Source: Apostichopus japonicus
Taxonomy: Eukaryota; Echinodermata; Holothuroidea; Aspidochirotida; Stichopodidae
Assembly (NCBI RefSeq): GCF_037975245.1
Contig: NC_092575.1
Coordinates: forward strand, 2,237,001-2,301,000
Direction: 5' to 3'
Length of the DNA stretch: 64,000 nucleotides
Each line of letters opens with the position of its first letter. Position 1 is the first letter of the stretch. The notes under the pieces were generated by a model. The model was not told where the DNA came from. It ran no database searches and saw nothing but the letters and a program-made list of their open reading frames with translations. Of the stretch, positions 18,701-30,855 are shown piece after piece. The position numbers were made by a program, and so were the translations under genes.

Positions 18701-21700
18701 CCCATCCCACCCCACCACACTCTACCTCGCCACGTTTTCAACGTGTTATTCGATTTCGATTTATTTCCCCCCATTTTGTTCAGTCTTTTTACCACTGGCA
18801 ACAAGAATCTGTGCCTCGCCATGGCTGGATCCAGAATTAACAAATTGCTTCAACTCAAGTAACCTTGAAATGGAATTGGCCTTGCTCGACCAGGTAAAGG
18901 AATACCACCATTTGTTACAGACTAAACCCTGTACAAATCGTATGTTCAGAAACATACGATAGGCAGACGAGTGCCACAGCGTGAGTCAGGCGTGTAGCCA
19001 TGAATTTGCCCAAGGAGGGGCGAACCTGTAGGCAAACTATATCAGAGCTGTATATATGGCTCTGCAAACTATCTAAGCGTAGCGCCACCATAGGTTGGCG
19101 CAAGCGTACGAGAACATTTTTGGCCGAAAATTCCGCCCAGATCGCTGAAAATGACACTTCCCAGGCCTTGTAAGTTGCAGTTAAGCATGTTCTATTTTGA
19201 AATTACTAGCGATATCATAAAAACATACAAAAAAATATGCTCAAGTGCGATCGCCCCTTCGCCCCCCCCCCCCTTGGCTACGCGCCTGGCATGAGTAAAA
19301 GTATGGATATTCTCCTTCGTATGAGTACAAGGCTCGAAGTGCGACTGCGCGAGTACTAAAAGATGTTTATTTCGTCTCAGCGGAATCCCACAATGTTGTA
19401 TGCCGGATTTTGCATGACGTCACCGCTTTCCCGGACTTTTCTCAGTGAAGTTCGGTCAGTTGAGAACCGATATTAAAGTTACAATATGGATAGTAAATAA
19501 ACAGCACGGTAACGATGATAAATAGTTACGGAAAACAACGTATACGTGAAAAATGTGTTGTCTGCATGGCGTCATAGTGTTTAGCAATTATAAAACTGCC
19601 GATTCAGCAGTATAAAACTGGGAGACCGGGAGGGTGGGTATTTAAAGAAAATATTAAGTAAAGAAATATGAATTATTCCGACTTCAAAGATATGTAATCG
19701 TAGGCGACTTTGATAGAAATCTTGAATGTTTTTAATTTTTTTTTATTGTATTAATTTTTTTTTTTATCTCTTTCCATTTCTGATATCACCTCAGGGAAAC
19801 ATTACCTCCGACAATGTAGCTGATGTAGGTGTAATTCTTGTGCTAGCTTCGAACGAGCCAGAGGCGATTAGCCCAATTGGATTAGAATTAATCCTCGACA
19901 CGCTCACGAGAATCGTGGAAGTAGACAGCGAATCTAAAAGAGTAAGTATATACTGTGGACTATACATTGAGCAATATATATAGCTATCTTACAGACCATC
20001 TCTAGGTTTTATACGTATTTTAAATCATTAAAACAATACATTTAATCTCGTCAACGATTTACTAACCCATGATCCATGACCAGGTAGTAAAACTAACCCT
20101 TCCTAAATGGTAAAACAATGAACCTGCATATCATTATCCTCATGCAAGTCTGATGTATGAAGACAATCATGTTGTCAGGAACGGCTGATAGTCTGTCTGT
20201 AAAAGCGCATGCTCAGCACGGTCCAAACCCACTAGCCTACATCCCCGCAAGCCCAAACCCGCCGTGACCGGACAAATACCCCCCAGACAAATACCCCCCG
20301 GACGATTACCCCCCAGACAATAACCCCCCGGACGAATACCACCCGGACAGATACCCCCCGGACAAATACCATCCCGGACAACTACCCCCCAGGACAACTA
20401 CCACCCGGACAGATACCCCCCGGACAATTACCCCCGAGGACAAAAACCCCCCGGACAAGTACCCACCCGGACAACCACCCCCTCGGACGAATACCCCCTA
20501 GACAATTACCCCCCGGATAAATACCCCCGGACGAATATACCCCTGGACATATGCCGTTAACTATAGGAGACGGATGCAGCGACGGATACGCCCGTCTTTT
20601 TTCGAGTTTAGTTTCCCGCGGGCCTCAACATATACCCTGGTCCCTCGGGCAACTCCGAGAGCATATTTACAATTGGGTCAGGGTGACGGTTTAACTGGCA
20701 CCACTAGGGTCGTCGTGTGCCCTGGCCCTTATAACCTCCTACCAACTTTAAAAAAAAATCGAGCTTTTCATATATAAGCCCCCAAAACTCCTGGATAGGG
20801 TTTGACAATGGACCGAGGCCCGGGGGTTGGGTTGGGCATTGCTCAATGCTGGTAGTAACTATTTGTTTACTATTTGTTATAGTGACACTATTCTGTATTA
20901 TTAATCTCCGAACAATTCCGGCTTATTGCGACTTACCATTTTCAAGTTTTCGTCTGAGTAATTTTACTTGTTGATTTGTTATGTTATGTTAGTTTTTGTA
21001 TAGCGCTTCATATGGCACAGCTATCTCATAGCACTTTGAATCCCTGGTCATCAGGCTGGCTGCTGAGAATCCAGCCCACACACCTTAGTTACCTCACAGG
21101 TACCCATTTATACACCTGGATGGAGAGGGGCACTCGAGATAAAAGTGCCTTGCCCAAGGACACAACATAACAGGTTTATATATAAAACAAAAGCATTAGC
21201 CACTCGGCCTCCACGCTCCTCTTGTTTTGCTTATTCTAATCTATTTTTTTCCTGTGAGTGCACGCTTTTTTAGGATGAGAGGAGCAGAAGGGAGGGGCGG
21301 GGCAAGCACAACCACGGTCCACCCCTCTTGTTCGGTGTGCATCATGATCACCATCCAAACCCCCCATGCATTGTTTCATGGACCGCTGGGCTATCATATA
21401 GTCAAACCCGATTACGGTGGAGCCCGTTATACCAGCAGAATTGCCTGTAAGGTTTCATAATAGTATGTACGATTGTATGAAACATAAGTAAAGAAAGAGG
21501 CTTGAGACCACGACTTCACTACCATTTGAAGAAACCTATTCTCTGGTCATTCTGTTTGCAAAAAGAATGATGATAATCTAAGAAATCAATTTAATGTTCC
21601 GTAGTTATAATAATTCTACATTCCAACTATAAACAGATTAGTGATTGCTACATTGCCCACAAATAGACACAATCGGCGACTCCGAGCAGCGGTGGTCACG

Positions 21701-24700
21701 TGACGTATAGTGGGTACAGAATCATTAGTTATTTGTTATTATTGGCTGTACCTTAAAATGCAGTTTTTTTTAAATATCAGTATTAAAATGCAGGTGCTAT
21801 GAACCAAAGTATAAGATTGTAGGACTAGGAGTAGGATTGTAAAGTAGGATTTTGAACTTTGCATGGTGGAAATACTATCCAGTAATTTTTGCGGTGAAAC
21901 CATAATGATCTCTCAATGAGTGTGGGGTGGTTCTGAACAAACAATGGTATTGAAGACGATCAGAGCTTATTAATCGAAACGTTGAGTTGCTAAAACCACC
22001 CCAATTCATTGAGAGATCATGGTGTTACCTCAAACCAATATATTATAAAGATTGTTGTTAATGTTAATTTACTGCCATTCATTGCCTTAAAACTAAAAGT
22101 TAAATGATTATGTTTCCATGTTGTATTTATTACCAGCTGGGGCAGATCAAGGATTTTTTTTTGGGGGGGGGGGTGTTCATGCGTACACTCATAAAGTTTA
22201 CCATCACAGATAATAACCCCTGCATATTGTCATCTTTTTTATATGTTTCTATGTTGACAGAGATCTGATAAATGGAAGAGACTTAACATAAAAATTGTTC
22301 AATTTACTTAACAAACTATTCCAATATTCTTCATCAAACAGTATCCTTATTACTGCCATCTCATGTGAATCACTTAAATATACAACAAAGTCACACCATG
22401 ATAACCCTGAGATTGCTAATTGTCCTTGGACCTGATCGTAATACCCATGAGGATGATTTTTCATGAGGGAATACATGATGTTGCCATACACCGCACTTGA
22501 TTTGTTTACGTTGTATACCCACTATAGGTCACGTGACGCCGGTCGCCGATTGTGTCTATTGCCACCCATAAGCCAAAGAATAATAGGTTTTCCTTGTAAT
22601 AATTTTCACAAAGGCTGGTAGCGTCTGGCCGATACCCGGGATTTTTCATGGGGTGTCCCATCACCTTTAAGAGATTTTCTACTGTACGAAAGTGTGCTTA
22701 GATGCCAAATGGTGTAATATGTTGCCCTTCTAAGGCAAGACTATACTAACATCATTGGCGCCGCCAGGAGTTTCGGGTAAATTTGGGGATTTGGGGCATC
22801 CAAATTCATGGTGATGTCACATATACACAATCAGCATTGAGCGTGTGTTTTTATTTAGAGGTATCAAAAAACTACACCTCAAGGTCCCCACCCCTATAAA
22901 AATGTCTCCTATAAGGTCTTCGCTTCTTCACGCCTCCATTTTGTGTGTTTGTGACGCTGGCCCCACAGGTTCAATTCCCATCTCGAGTATGGTTGTCAAA
23001 AGCTGTAATGTTACTTTTTTTTTCAATTTCCGGTGCAGTCCAATAGCTGTACTGCAGTTGTTGTTGATTCCATTGTAGTGGTAAGCAATTGATTCGGGTT
23101 AACTGTGTTCATTAGTTAGGTTCGACAAGGCTCTCCTGCAGTGGCGACGGACAGGTTGCTACCTACTCTCTCAGCATTCCGGAAGGTGGCTTAAGGCTGA
23201 GAATTGACTCACGTCTGTCGGATTGGGACATTAAATGGCAACCCCGAGAACAAGATCAGATTGTAATAGTTACAAACCTGCCTCTCCTCTACTCTGAGCA
23301 CTGTGCGGAACTACAAGGAAGATTAAATCACACTCGAGACAAGTCGACAAGGGGCCCTGGTATATAAACACAAAATTAGTATACGCGCAAATCGGGTATA
23401 TATGCAAATTCGGTATACACACAAAATTACAGGCGCAACGACGCTCCATGGAACTGCTACTCTGAGTAGCAGTTCCATGGACGCACCAATAGAAAAAAAT
23501 TGAGGCATGTGCAATAAATCTTCCTATGTAATATGTTATTAACAATGTTACATTTTTTTTATCTTAGTTGCTACAGAATACCGATACTGTATAGCTTATA
23601 GGCAGGGACGTACTTAGGACTGGTAGGACCAGAATTGGAGTTATAGGGTAAAACAATTGATTAGGGTAAGTCTTTAAAGCCCATAAATTACGACTGCGGC
23701 ACAAACTCGAAACGCAATTTTTTTTTCAGCCGTACTATCGTGTCCGATCCTACGATCATATGACGTCTTGTTGAAATACAAACAGAAGGTAGGCTAAACA
23801 AACAAAGTTAGAGACATCACTTGTCATAAATGAAAACAGTTGAAGTAAAAATGATTAAATCAGACTTGCAACTTGTAATACATGCATGACATCATATACA
23901 TTCTTACTTTCTATTTCAATCTTTAACTCTCAATTAAACTAAATATTCACAGAAGCACGGAGTGCCACTGTTCGACAATTATTCGCTGTTGTTGGACCGA
24001 AAAGAGACTGGGGATAGAAGAACTTTGTCATGTGTACTTTTTTGGATATCACTGGCATGTGACGTGATTCTCAAATGAGATCTAGATCTACATACATTCT
24101 ACATAAAATACACGTTCTTCGCATTATGTGCAAAATGCGCTTTTCCCTTATACCCTTCCCACGACCGTCACCATTTCCCCATTTCCACTCTGCTTTGTAA
24201 ATCAGACACGCACGCATGTTTTCGCCATGGGTGTCGAATTCACGATACTGATCTGTATCCCGTGGGAGAAGTCTTAGGGGAGGGGTGGCCCCTTAATTTT
24301 CAATATTTATTTATATGATGGTCGTCCAAACCATTCGACCCCCCCCCCTTTGTATGGGCCTGCATATATCGCAATTTTCGAAATGCCCTTGCATGCAAAT
24401 CGGAGCAATCAGTTACACATCCATGTACTAAAATCGTTTTTGATCGCTCGTTCTTTTCACAATCGCTTTTGCGATCCCAACATTTCTGATGGTAGTATTT
24501 CATATGTCCCCCGCTTGCTACGCCAGTGGTCCCTTTCGCAGTACCCTGTTCGGTAGAGAGAGAGAGTTGTTTTGTTGATTTGTTAAGGTTTTACGTCTTA
24601 GTTTCTAACCAATTGGTTTAAGTTGCGCCGACCAGCCTTTTTTCAGTTGTTCGGCCGTAGTAAGCTGGGTGAGGTATCTGTGCCGGTGTATTTATGCGGG

Positions 24701-27700
24701 TGGAGTTTTCCCGGAAGTAATTGTTGGGGGTAGGGTTAATTGTCCTCGGGGGTATTTGCCCTCGTGGGTGTATGTCCGGGGGGTAGTTGTCCCGGGGGTT
24801 TTTGTCTGGGGGGTACTTATCCTCGGGGGTATTTGTCCTCGGTGGTGTATGTCCGGGGGGTATTTGTCCGGGGGGTAGTTGTCCGGCAACCAAACCCGCT
24901 AGCCTACATGATCATACTACACTGTTTGTTTTTCTACATGTACAGGTTACCGATTCAGTTATTGGGGTTATTGATAACATCATAGAGGTTAACTCCGAGA
25001 CGCTTGAAGAAGTCCCCGACGTACAAAACATTATAGACTTACTCGAGAAACAGTTGTCCAATGTTCAGAAAGCTCCTGGAGATTACCATGAGAATCGTGA
25101 TAATGTTGCAGCTAGAGCAATCAAGGTATCGAGAAGATCACTGAAAGATGGTTTAACATATAATGATTCGTTTCAAGGAGAAAATCGGAAAGATGATGAT
25201 AAGACATTTTCGAGAACAGCTATTTTCATTCCTCCGTCGGTGCTTGACCGAATTCCAGGTATGAATAAATCATACTTCACCCGTATGAATAAAAACCATA
25301 CTTTTCCTGTCCGCTTTCTCTCCCCCTTCTCGGCATTCGTCTGATATTAATAATAATAATAATAATTTATTCTTATATAGCGCTTTACATCAAAAGAATG
25401 ATCTCAAAGCAGCTTCACAGAAACGCATAAAAAATACAACTTAAAAAGTATTACAGCTTAAAAATAATACAATCTAAAAATATTGCATCCTAAGAATTAC
25501 AGAAATAAATAACTAACAATAATTAATAAAAAACAATAAAAATATTGGTGAGGCCGTTGCCGACCCCCCTCCCCCTCCCTCCTCGACCACTATCATGTAA
25601 ATTGCCATCAGATAACAACGTCACTGACAACAGTTTTAATGTAAATTGTGTGTCTAGGAGTGAGTGTGAGTATAGCCTATGTGTTTTGTGTTTGAACGAT
25701 TTCTGAAATATTTTTTATTCTCTATCCATTTCGACTTAATTCTCGTGTTTACACAATATATATATATATACATGCGTTTCTCGTATACAATGCAGTATAT
25801 GCCACTAAACACAACAGAACAGTGTGTCTGTATATGTTATGCCAGCTATAGGACTGATCACGAACATGTTAGGACGTTCATGTATAGGCCTATTTATATC
25901 GGCAAGCTTATAAGTTCGTTAAGAAAAGCAGAAATGTATTTGTTGACCCATAATTTCTAAAATGATCCATTGATTCACAGATCAAGATTTTAGGACCGAG
26001 ATTCCTCTTACGTTCTTTGTGTTTCGAGATACTGACGTCTTCATGACGTCAGAGGAGAGTGACGTCATCTCACCAGTGATTTCTGCCAAGGTTGACATAG
26101 CAAACGTCACCATTAGAGACTTGCCAAAGGTTTCACCTGTTGTCATTAAATTCGAACGAGGAGTAAGTAAAATGTTATGGAATAGCTATTTTCTTTTGTT
26201 CCAACTGTCAACATATAGTAAGGAATATCAATGAGACACGTGACTGTACCGTTATTACATTGTTCTTTCTAAAATCAAAATACAACTCGAAAACTCCATC
26301 TCAATCTTACTCCAACGTTGTTTGCATATTAGCCATAGTAAGTACACTTATTTGTTGTGCGATGAAATGGCATGTTGCCTGTTATTTTCGATCAAAATAC
26401 TATTATTAATTGTTTGCAATTTTTTTCTCTCTGTGTTTTTTTCTCGAAAAGAGCGGTAAAGAAAGCAAAGATTCTAACAAAGATGCCATCTGTGTTTTCT
26501 GGGATAACACGAATATTGCCACTGGAGGACAATGGTCCACAGAGGGCTGCGAAACCAGATCAGAAGGAAATATTATCGTCTGCCTTTGTAATCACTTGAC
26601 GAGTTTCGCTTTGCTTGTTGTAAGTTACAGTAGTAAGTGTTGTAGTTTTAGAAACATAGATGGTAATTGTGTTTGTAGCCTATTATCACTATAAACACTA
26701 AGTGACATGCCAGCCATACTAAATTGTGCATTTTGTGTCCATATTTACTGGAAATGTTGCTTATTATTAAGGTCGAAAAATGGATCATATATGGCACCAT
26801 TTTGCATTTCAGCCCTTCTTCGAAAGCAAAAATTGTCCACCCCTCCCCTTAGACCCATCCCCAGGACGGCGATCATTCATGCCTGACGCCCCCCCCCCCC
26901 CCTAGTGGAAAATCCTGGATACGCCGCTGAAAGTATTGAAATCCTATATTAGTCTCTTTAATGTGTTTTCTTCATTCAATTTTAAACTGATCATATATTA
27001 CCTGACAGAGAGGTGAAACTGAATTGGAGCGATTTGTAGAAGCATATCACCAGGTTCTGAGTATCATCACCAGTGTTGGCTGTTATCTCTCCGTGATTGG
27101 GTTGACGTTATGCCTTATCATGATGGTAGCTTCGAAGTAAGTTTCAGCTTAGGGGTGGGCAGGAAATTGATCTTGAAATGGTGTGACCAATCCATGCGCG
27201 GCGGATCCAGTGGGTGTGGTGTTGTCCCCCCCCCCCCCAACCACCCCATATGCCCCTTTATTACAAACTCACACACACAAAATAATATGACGAAAATTCC
27301 GGTAGCTATTTGTAAAATATTGTGCTTTAAACCAAGTGCAACAAAAGTTTTGATTTCCGCTGATAGCAGTAGGCTTAAATTACTATTCTACGAGGGCCAG
27401 CCTGCATGGAGAAAACCAATATCTCAATATACCAATGTGCAAGATAGACCGGTAAGGTGCTCAAGCCTAAGGCCTTTTACGGTCCCACATACCTGATATT
27501 TACCCTTCTGGCCCTCTCCTGTGACTCTTCTCTTCTCCTGCTTCTAACCAGCCATTCCCCTATCCCCTACCTCCCCCCAAGGCATGTCTCTCCCTATATC
27601 CCATCCCTCTCCCTATTCCAAACCTTCACTACCCCATATGCCCTCTCTCCCTATATCCATTGCCTCCCCTATGCCCTCACCCTATAACCCCCTCCCTTCG

Positions 27701-29714
27701 ACTCTACCCATGTCTCTTTTACTTGTATCATTTATCTTGTTTACCCCTTCCAGGAGACTCCGGGTAAAACAAGAGACCCAGGTCCACATGAACCTCTGCC
27801 TCTCCCTCATCGCATTCTACTTGTCATTCGTACTTGGTGTCGACAGGAGAGATAATCCTCAGATGTGTAAAGTCATCTCTGCTCTGATCCACTGGTTCTG
27901 CCTCGCTTCTCTTGCATGGATGGCTGTGGAAGCATTTATCATTTACAAACTCATCTATCGATTTGAGCGATCTAATACTAAACACCTGATGCTCTATGCT
28001 ATAATTTTTGCATGGGGTAAGTCAACAACGAATAAGGGTACATATAGTACAAGAGCTTGGCATGAGAGGCTGGGTGGTGGGGCTGCAACAGAGGAGTGGT
28101 GGGTGGGGCTGCAGCAGAGGAGTGGTGGGTGGGAGGGATGGATGGGTGGATGGATGGATGAATGGATGTACAAACTTAGTCGTGTACCTGTATTATATCA
28201 AGGCTAACATTTACTAACATTAACCTAAGAGAAACGTTATTTAACGTCTCAATGCCTTTTCAGTGTACGTATTCCTAACCGGTCAACTTCTAGCTGTAAT
28301 ACTCGTGTTATCTAACCAGCGAACCAAATTTCATTGCATTTGCTTAGTTGACTCGCATGTTAACACAATAGAGCAGGTTTTCTTATTGTTGGGTAAATGA
28401 CAACTCAGCCTATGCCTGATTAACATTTCAATCACTTGACAAATCGGTTGAGATAACGAGTCAAAAAAAAAGATCATACAATGTTTAACTTTCATCATCC
28501 TCCAAGTTCGCATCAGATGATACAGCCTGAGACCCGACCCCTACCCACGGCTACACCCTATCCCCTATATTGTCAAATATGATGACGACACTGTTATATT
28601 CTGCATTTGCTTCAATTATTAGGCTAACCAACCGTTTGAAATATAAGTTTTTCAGTTCTCGAACAATTTAGTCTTTTAATATACCTACAAAGAATAGTTT
28701 ATATTCAAGATTTTTGTAACCGTAAAATTTTTGTTCAGGTATATTTTCAAAAATTCAGTTTGTTTTTATTTCAGGTATGCCGGCAGTGGCGGCCATTTTG
28801 GTTTTTCTCCTGGACAAGTCACATGACTTTGCTATGGAGCCAGATTTGTAAGTCGGGGAAAATTTTATACAAACAGTGAAAAGTTTATAGTTTTTTAACT
28901 TCTATGATTTGCTTTGTTCTAGCTGTTGAGGGTTTGTCCTTTTTTTCGGCGTTATCACTACTACTATATATAGGCCTGCTGGCTTCGTCAAGCTCATTGA
29001 CCGACTCATGAGATTACCTGCGCATGCGCATATCGCACATCACTATATCATACGGCTAACGCCAGTCAGTTAATTTCATATACGACTCACTCCAAAAAGA
29101 CAGCAAGAACGAAAATGAATATTGACAGTACTGTTATAAATTCAATCCTCTTTCTTATTTTTTTGGGGGGATGGGTGGAGGTTGGGTTGTTTTCTGTGAC
29201 TTTCATGGCATTTATCCAATTGATTTGCTGTTACAGCTGTTTCCTCCATCGTGGCATCGGCTTTTTCTTGGGCTTCCTGGCGATTGTTGTTCTGTTGACC
29301 GTATACAACGCCAGTGTTTTCATGCTGGCCTGCTATCGTATCATCTTCCGAGAGATCAACGAAACCGACAAGAAGGGAAGAAGAAAAGAAACGGCTGAAA
29401 GAGTCTACAATGCTTTTTTCTTCTGGGCGCTTCTTGGTCTGAGCTGGATTTTCGGAATATTGTCAACTTTAGAACACGGAATCAGCATTATCTTTCAATT
29501 TCTCTTTTGCGTGTGTATGGCACTACAGGGTGTTTTCTTGTTCTATATTCTCTGTGTGCAGAATCCCAAAGTCCTAAAGAGAATGAAGAACATGTTTCTC
29601 TGTAAAACTGGAAGCTTTTGGTTTAGCGCTTCACGCTCCAGATCAGACCTTACTCCGTCAGGAAAGTCTTCTGTGGAAGATACAATCCCCAACAAGTTTC
29701 CGATAAAACAGTAA
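14415..29714 (+). CDS. Adhesion G-protein-coupled receptor (12 exons, 925 aa)
   Basis: Exons: 14415-14472, 16397-17122, 18048-18179, 18784-18893, 19795-19941, 24946-25258, 25981-26162, 26452-26619, 27009-27136, 27754-28016, 28775-28847, 29237-29714. All junctions are GT-AG and the phase is unbroken. Order: signal peptide (residues 1-27), Ser/Asp/Glu/Gly-rich segment (29 to about 255, with 18-aa repeats), a Cys-containing hormone-receptor-like module (about 266-330), helical and beta parts of a GAIN domain (about 335-605), GPS, seven membrane spans (about 629-900) and a short Ser-rich cytoplasmic tail. The GPS shows [25 protein letters not shown]; cleavage is expected between L605 and T606, so the receptor should be auto-proteolysed and carry a tethered agonist starting TSFALLV. 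The ECL2 cysteine is present (DFCFLHRG). The ligand is unknown, and I cannot assign it to a vertebrate subfamily. The weakest joints are exons 3 and 4. Confidence 0.88.
15508..15830. repeat. Large (TA)n/(TG)n compound microsatellite in GPCR intron 1
   Basis: About 320 bp of TA repeats is interrupted by TATTTA and by GTGTGTGTGTAAATGTATAT units. That second unit is repeated at about 15662, 15714 and 15800. Confidence 0.96.
16552..16767 (+). repeat. Four identical 54-bp in-frame repeats in the GPCR ectodomain exon
   Basis: Four consecutive 54-bp units starting at 16552, 16606, 16660 and 16714 are identical by eye. Each encodes 18 residues ([18 protein letters not shown], residues 72-143 of the receptor). 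A fifth, diverged unit follows at 16768. Perfect identity at the DNA level points to recent expansion. Confidence 0.95.
16813..16920 (+). repeat. Second in-frame 54-bp repeat pair in the same exon
   Basis: Units at 16813-16866 and 16867-16920 differ at only a few bases. They encode [18 protein letters not shown] and [18 protein letters not shown] (residues 159-194). The period equals that of the neighbouring repeat although the sequence is different. Confidence 0.92.
17123..18047. other. GPCR intron 2
   Basis: AT-rich intronic sequence with a poly-T stretch near 17491-17508; no exon, RNA gene or bounded repeat seen. Confidence 0.45.
18979..19296. mobile_element. hAT-like element C (302 bp) in GPCR intron 4
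   Basis: The element spans 18987-19288, starting CAGGCGTGTAGCCATG and ending TTGGCTACGCGCCTG, which gives inverted termini. It is flanked by near-perfect 8-bp duplications GCGTGAGT and GCATGAGT (7 of 8). Internally it carries, in reverse orientation, the module found in elements A and B (AACTATCTAAGCGTAGCGCC). It begins 93 bp after the exon 4 donor. Confidence 0.85.
19297..19794. other. GPCR intron 4, distal part
   Basis: Unique-looking sequence ending in a long T-rich tract before the acceptor of the 19795 exon. No other feature seen. Confidence 0.4.
20262..20548 (+). repeat. C-rich minisatellite (GGACAAATACCCCCC type) in GPCR intron 5
   Basis: About 18 degenerate units of 15-17 bp read GGACAAATACCCCCC or variants with GAAT, GATT or AACTA. 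It is preceded by AAACCCACTAGCCTACAT (about 20225-20242). The reverse-oriented relative lies at 24726-24890 in the same intron. Confidence 0.92.
20985..21215 (-). mobile_element. tRNA-derived SINE (minus orientation)
   Basis: On the minus strand the order is GAGGCCGAGTGGCTAATGC (A-box-like), GTTGTGTCCTTGGGCAAGGC, CTCCATCCAGGTGTATAAAT, GGGTACCTGTGAGGTAACTA and an AAGCGCTATACAAAAAC tail. The plus-strand SINE at 55168-55485 has the same body and tail. The head B-box region is deleted or degenerate here. Confidence 0.75.
21645..22575. mobile_element. TIR element carrying a YqaJ-type exonuclease fragment
   Basis: Inverted repeats of about 45-60 bp bound the element. Both ends contain AATAGACACAATCGGCGAC, TCACGTGAC and a TATAGTGGGTA run, with a few bases of indel. 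Inside lies a second inverted pair (ATGATCTCTCAATGAGTG near 21905 and CATTGAGAGATCATGG near 22005) and a minus-strand coding remnant. The target duplication could not be fixed. YqaJ genes accompany some PIF/Harbinger-like (ISL2EU) elements, so this may be a decayed member; that is inference. Confidence 0.65.
22249..22491 (-). pseudogene. C-terminal fragment of a YqaJ/lambda-exonuclease-like protein
   Basis: An 80-residue minus-strand reading frame contains [20 protein letters not shown] followed by [18 protein letters not shown], which resembles the C-terminal part of metazoan YqaJ-domain proteins found in transposons. The upstream catalytic part (acidic residues and lysine) is missing and no intact gene surrounds it. 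It sits between the inverted repeats of the 21645-22575 element and in antisense to the GPCR intron. It is therefore a decayed transposon gene. Confidence 0.6.
22576..24725. other. GPCR intron 5, middle part
   Basis: No exon is visible. The stretch includes the 37-bp odd palindrome at 23445-23481 and a C-run at 24341-24349, with otherwise unique sequence. Confidence 0.4.
23445..23481. repeat. Perfect 18-bp-arm inverted repeat with single-base centre
   Basis: TCCATGGAACTGCTACTC, a central T, and the exact reverse complement. The 37-bp odd palindrome could form a tight hairpin in the GPCR intron 5 transcript. It opens with the same TCCATGGA as the hairpin at 12742. Confidence 0.92.
24726..24890 (-). 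repeat. G-rich minisatellite, inverted relative of 20262-20548
   Basis: About ten units of GGGGGTATTTGTCCTCG type, the reverse complement of the array 4.2 kb upstream. It is followed by AAACCCGCTAGCCTACAT (about 24893-24910), a near match to the sequence preceding the other array. It ends about 55 bp before the exon at 24946. Confidence 0.9.
25345..25560 (-). repeat. SINE-tail fragment with (TAA)n
   Basis: Read on the minus strand, it ends in GTAAAGCGCTATATAAGAAT and a TTATTATTATT run, matching the tail type of the SINEs at 20985 and 55168. No tRNA-like head is present. Confidence 0.5.
26700..27008. other. GPCR intron 8
   Basis: It contains a C-run followed by AAATCCTGGATACGCCGCTG (about 26911-26931), which looks like an eroded hAT-type terminus; otherwise nothing recognisable. 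Confidence 0.35.
27137..27753. other. GPCR intron 9
   Basis: It holds a C-run near 27229 and a strongly pyrimidine-rich stretch (about 27500-27750) leading into the acceptor at 27753. It stays open in one frame over part of its length, but the phase-2 GPCR model skips it cleanly. Confidence 0.45.
28017..28774. other. GPCR intron 10
   Basis: A short GGAGTGGTGGGTGGGGCTGC tandem (about 28092-28135) and (TGGA)n run (28135-28166) lie at its start; the rest is AT-rich and unremarkable. Confidence 0.45.
28848..29236. other. GPCR intron 11
   Basis: AT-rich intron with no bounded repeat. Its 3' part remains open in the downstream frame, but the residues before 29237 do not fit the receptor, whereas splicing at 29236/29237 restores the conserved ECL2 cysteine. 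Confidence 0.5.
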
Positions 29715-30855
29715 AATATATTGATATGTTTTGTTTTTTTATTCTATAAAACCTTTTTTTTTTAAATTTTACTTCGATTTCATTAATAGCCATGATTGTG
29801 TAAAGATAGTAATAGCCCGTATTTAGATGGCTCATTCGACCACCTCGACCCCCCCCCCAAATTCCCCCATCATTCCTCTCCTAATTGCAAATCATTTATA
29901 CAACAAACGTACAAAAAAATCCGATATTAATTATGTACACGTCTACCGTAACGTTCATATTAGCGAACCACTGTCTACGGAATAATTAGTGCACCACAAT
30001 CATCAACCCCCCCCCCCCCCACAACCTTCTCCAATTAGGGATATGGGACTGGGTGGGGGAGCTCGACTGTTAATAGACAAACGCGTTCGTCAGTCAAAGA
30101 CACTGGAGAAAATTGCCACCACGAAAGACTATGGGTGAATTAGGAGGGGCGGAGCAAGTTAAGGAGAGAGAACCGTCTTTTTATTACACGTTATGTATTT
30201 GATAGACATTGTCAATTTGCGATGAAGCATTCTAACAGTGTTACTTGGTATTGACGCGACTGTAAAGACTTAAGTTTCGCTTTTCCACACAGAGCCTAAT
30301 TATATTAATTGTAAACGGCTAGTAAAAAAGTCTACATGGAACTATAGGCCTATATACACAAGTGAGACATATATTATCTGTGCAAACCTTTCCATTTGAT
30401 TTAAAAAGTGCAGCTGTATTTTTTTTAATTATTCTTATTTTTATATAAACTTTAATGATAAAATTGTAAGTTGAATTTAGTGTAATTAAGTGATATAATA
30501 AGTTCTTGTGTTTTTTCTGTATTTTAAGTTTATGTGAATTTTATAAATTTGTTGTCTTTTCAATATTTTCAGAGAATTCGAGAATTCTTCGTTATTATTA
30601 CCAATGGTGTCATTGTCTTTAGTTTCTGTTGTAGTTCTATAAGTTGTTTATTTGAAAAATTAATATAAACTTGTAAGGTAAAATAGTCGGGGTTTTTTTT
30701 TCTCTCTTTTCTTTCGACAAACCTGTACAGGATTCATAGAATATTCCTTCAAATAATCCCATATTATAGATGACAGACATTGAAAATAGTGTATTGAAAC
30801 GTAGTAGGCCATCGGTAAATCTATAGTTTTGACTGAAGGAATTTCTTCCTTAGTA
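29715..30855. other. GPCR 3' flank
   Basis: AT-rich sequence with C-runs near 29850 and 30007; it probably includes the GPCR 3' UTR. I see no canonical AATAAA close to the stop codon and no gene. Confidence 0.4.

Noticed and set aside
24618..24893. Pro/Gly-rich frames across the minisatellites (also 20167-20397)
   Set aside because: The repeat unit translates without stops in several frames; the adjacent real exon begins at the 24945/24946 acceptor.
27110..27496. Extended frame running from GPCR exon 9 into the intron
   Set aside because: A standard donor at 27137 joins in phase to the next membrane-span exon at 27754; the readthrough has no receptor-like sequence.
29115..29236. Frame upstream of the last GPCR exon beginning [10 protein letters not shown]
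   Set aside because: It is intronic: the acceptor at 29236/29237 restores the conserved ECL2 cysteine and the phase from the previous exon.
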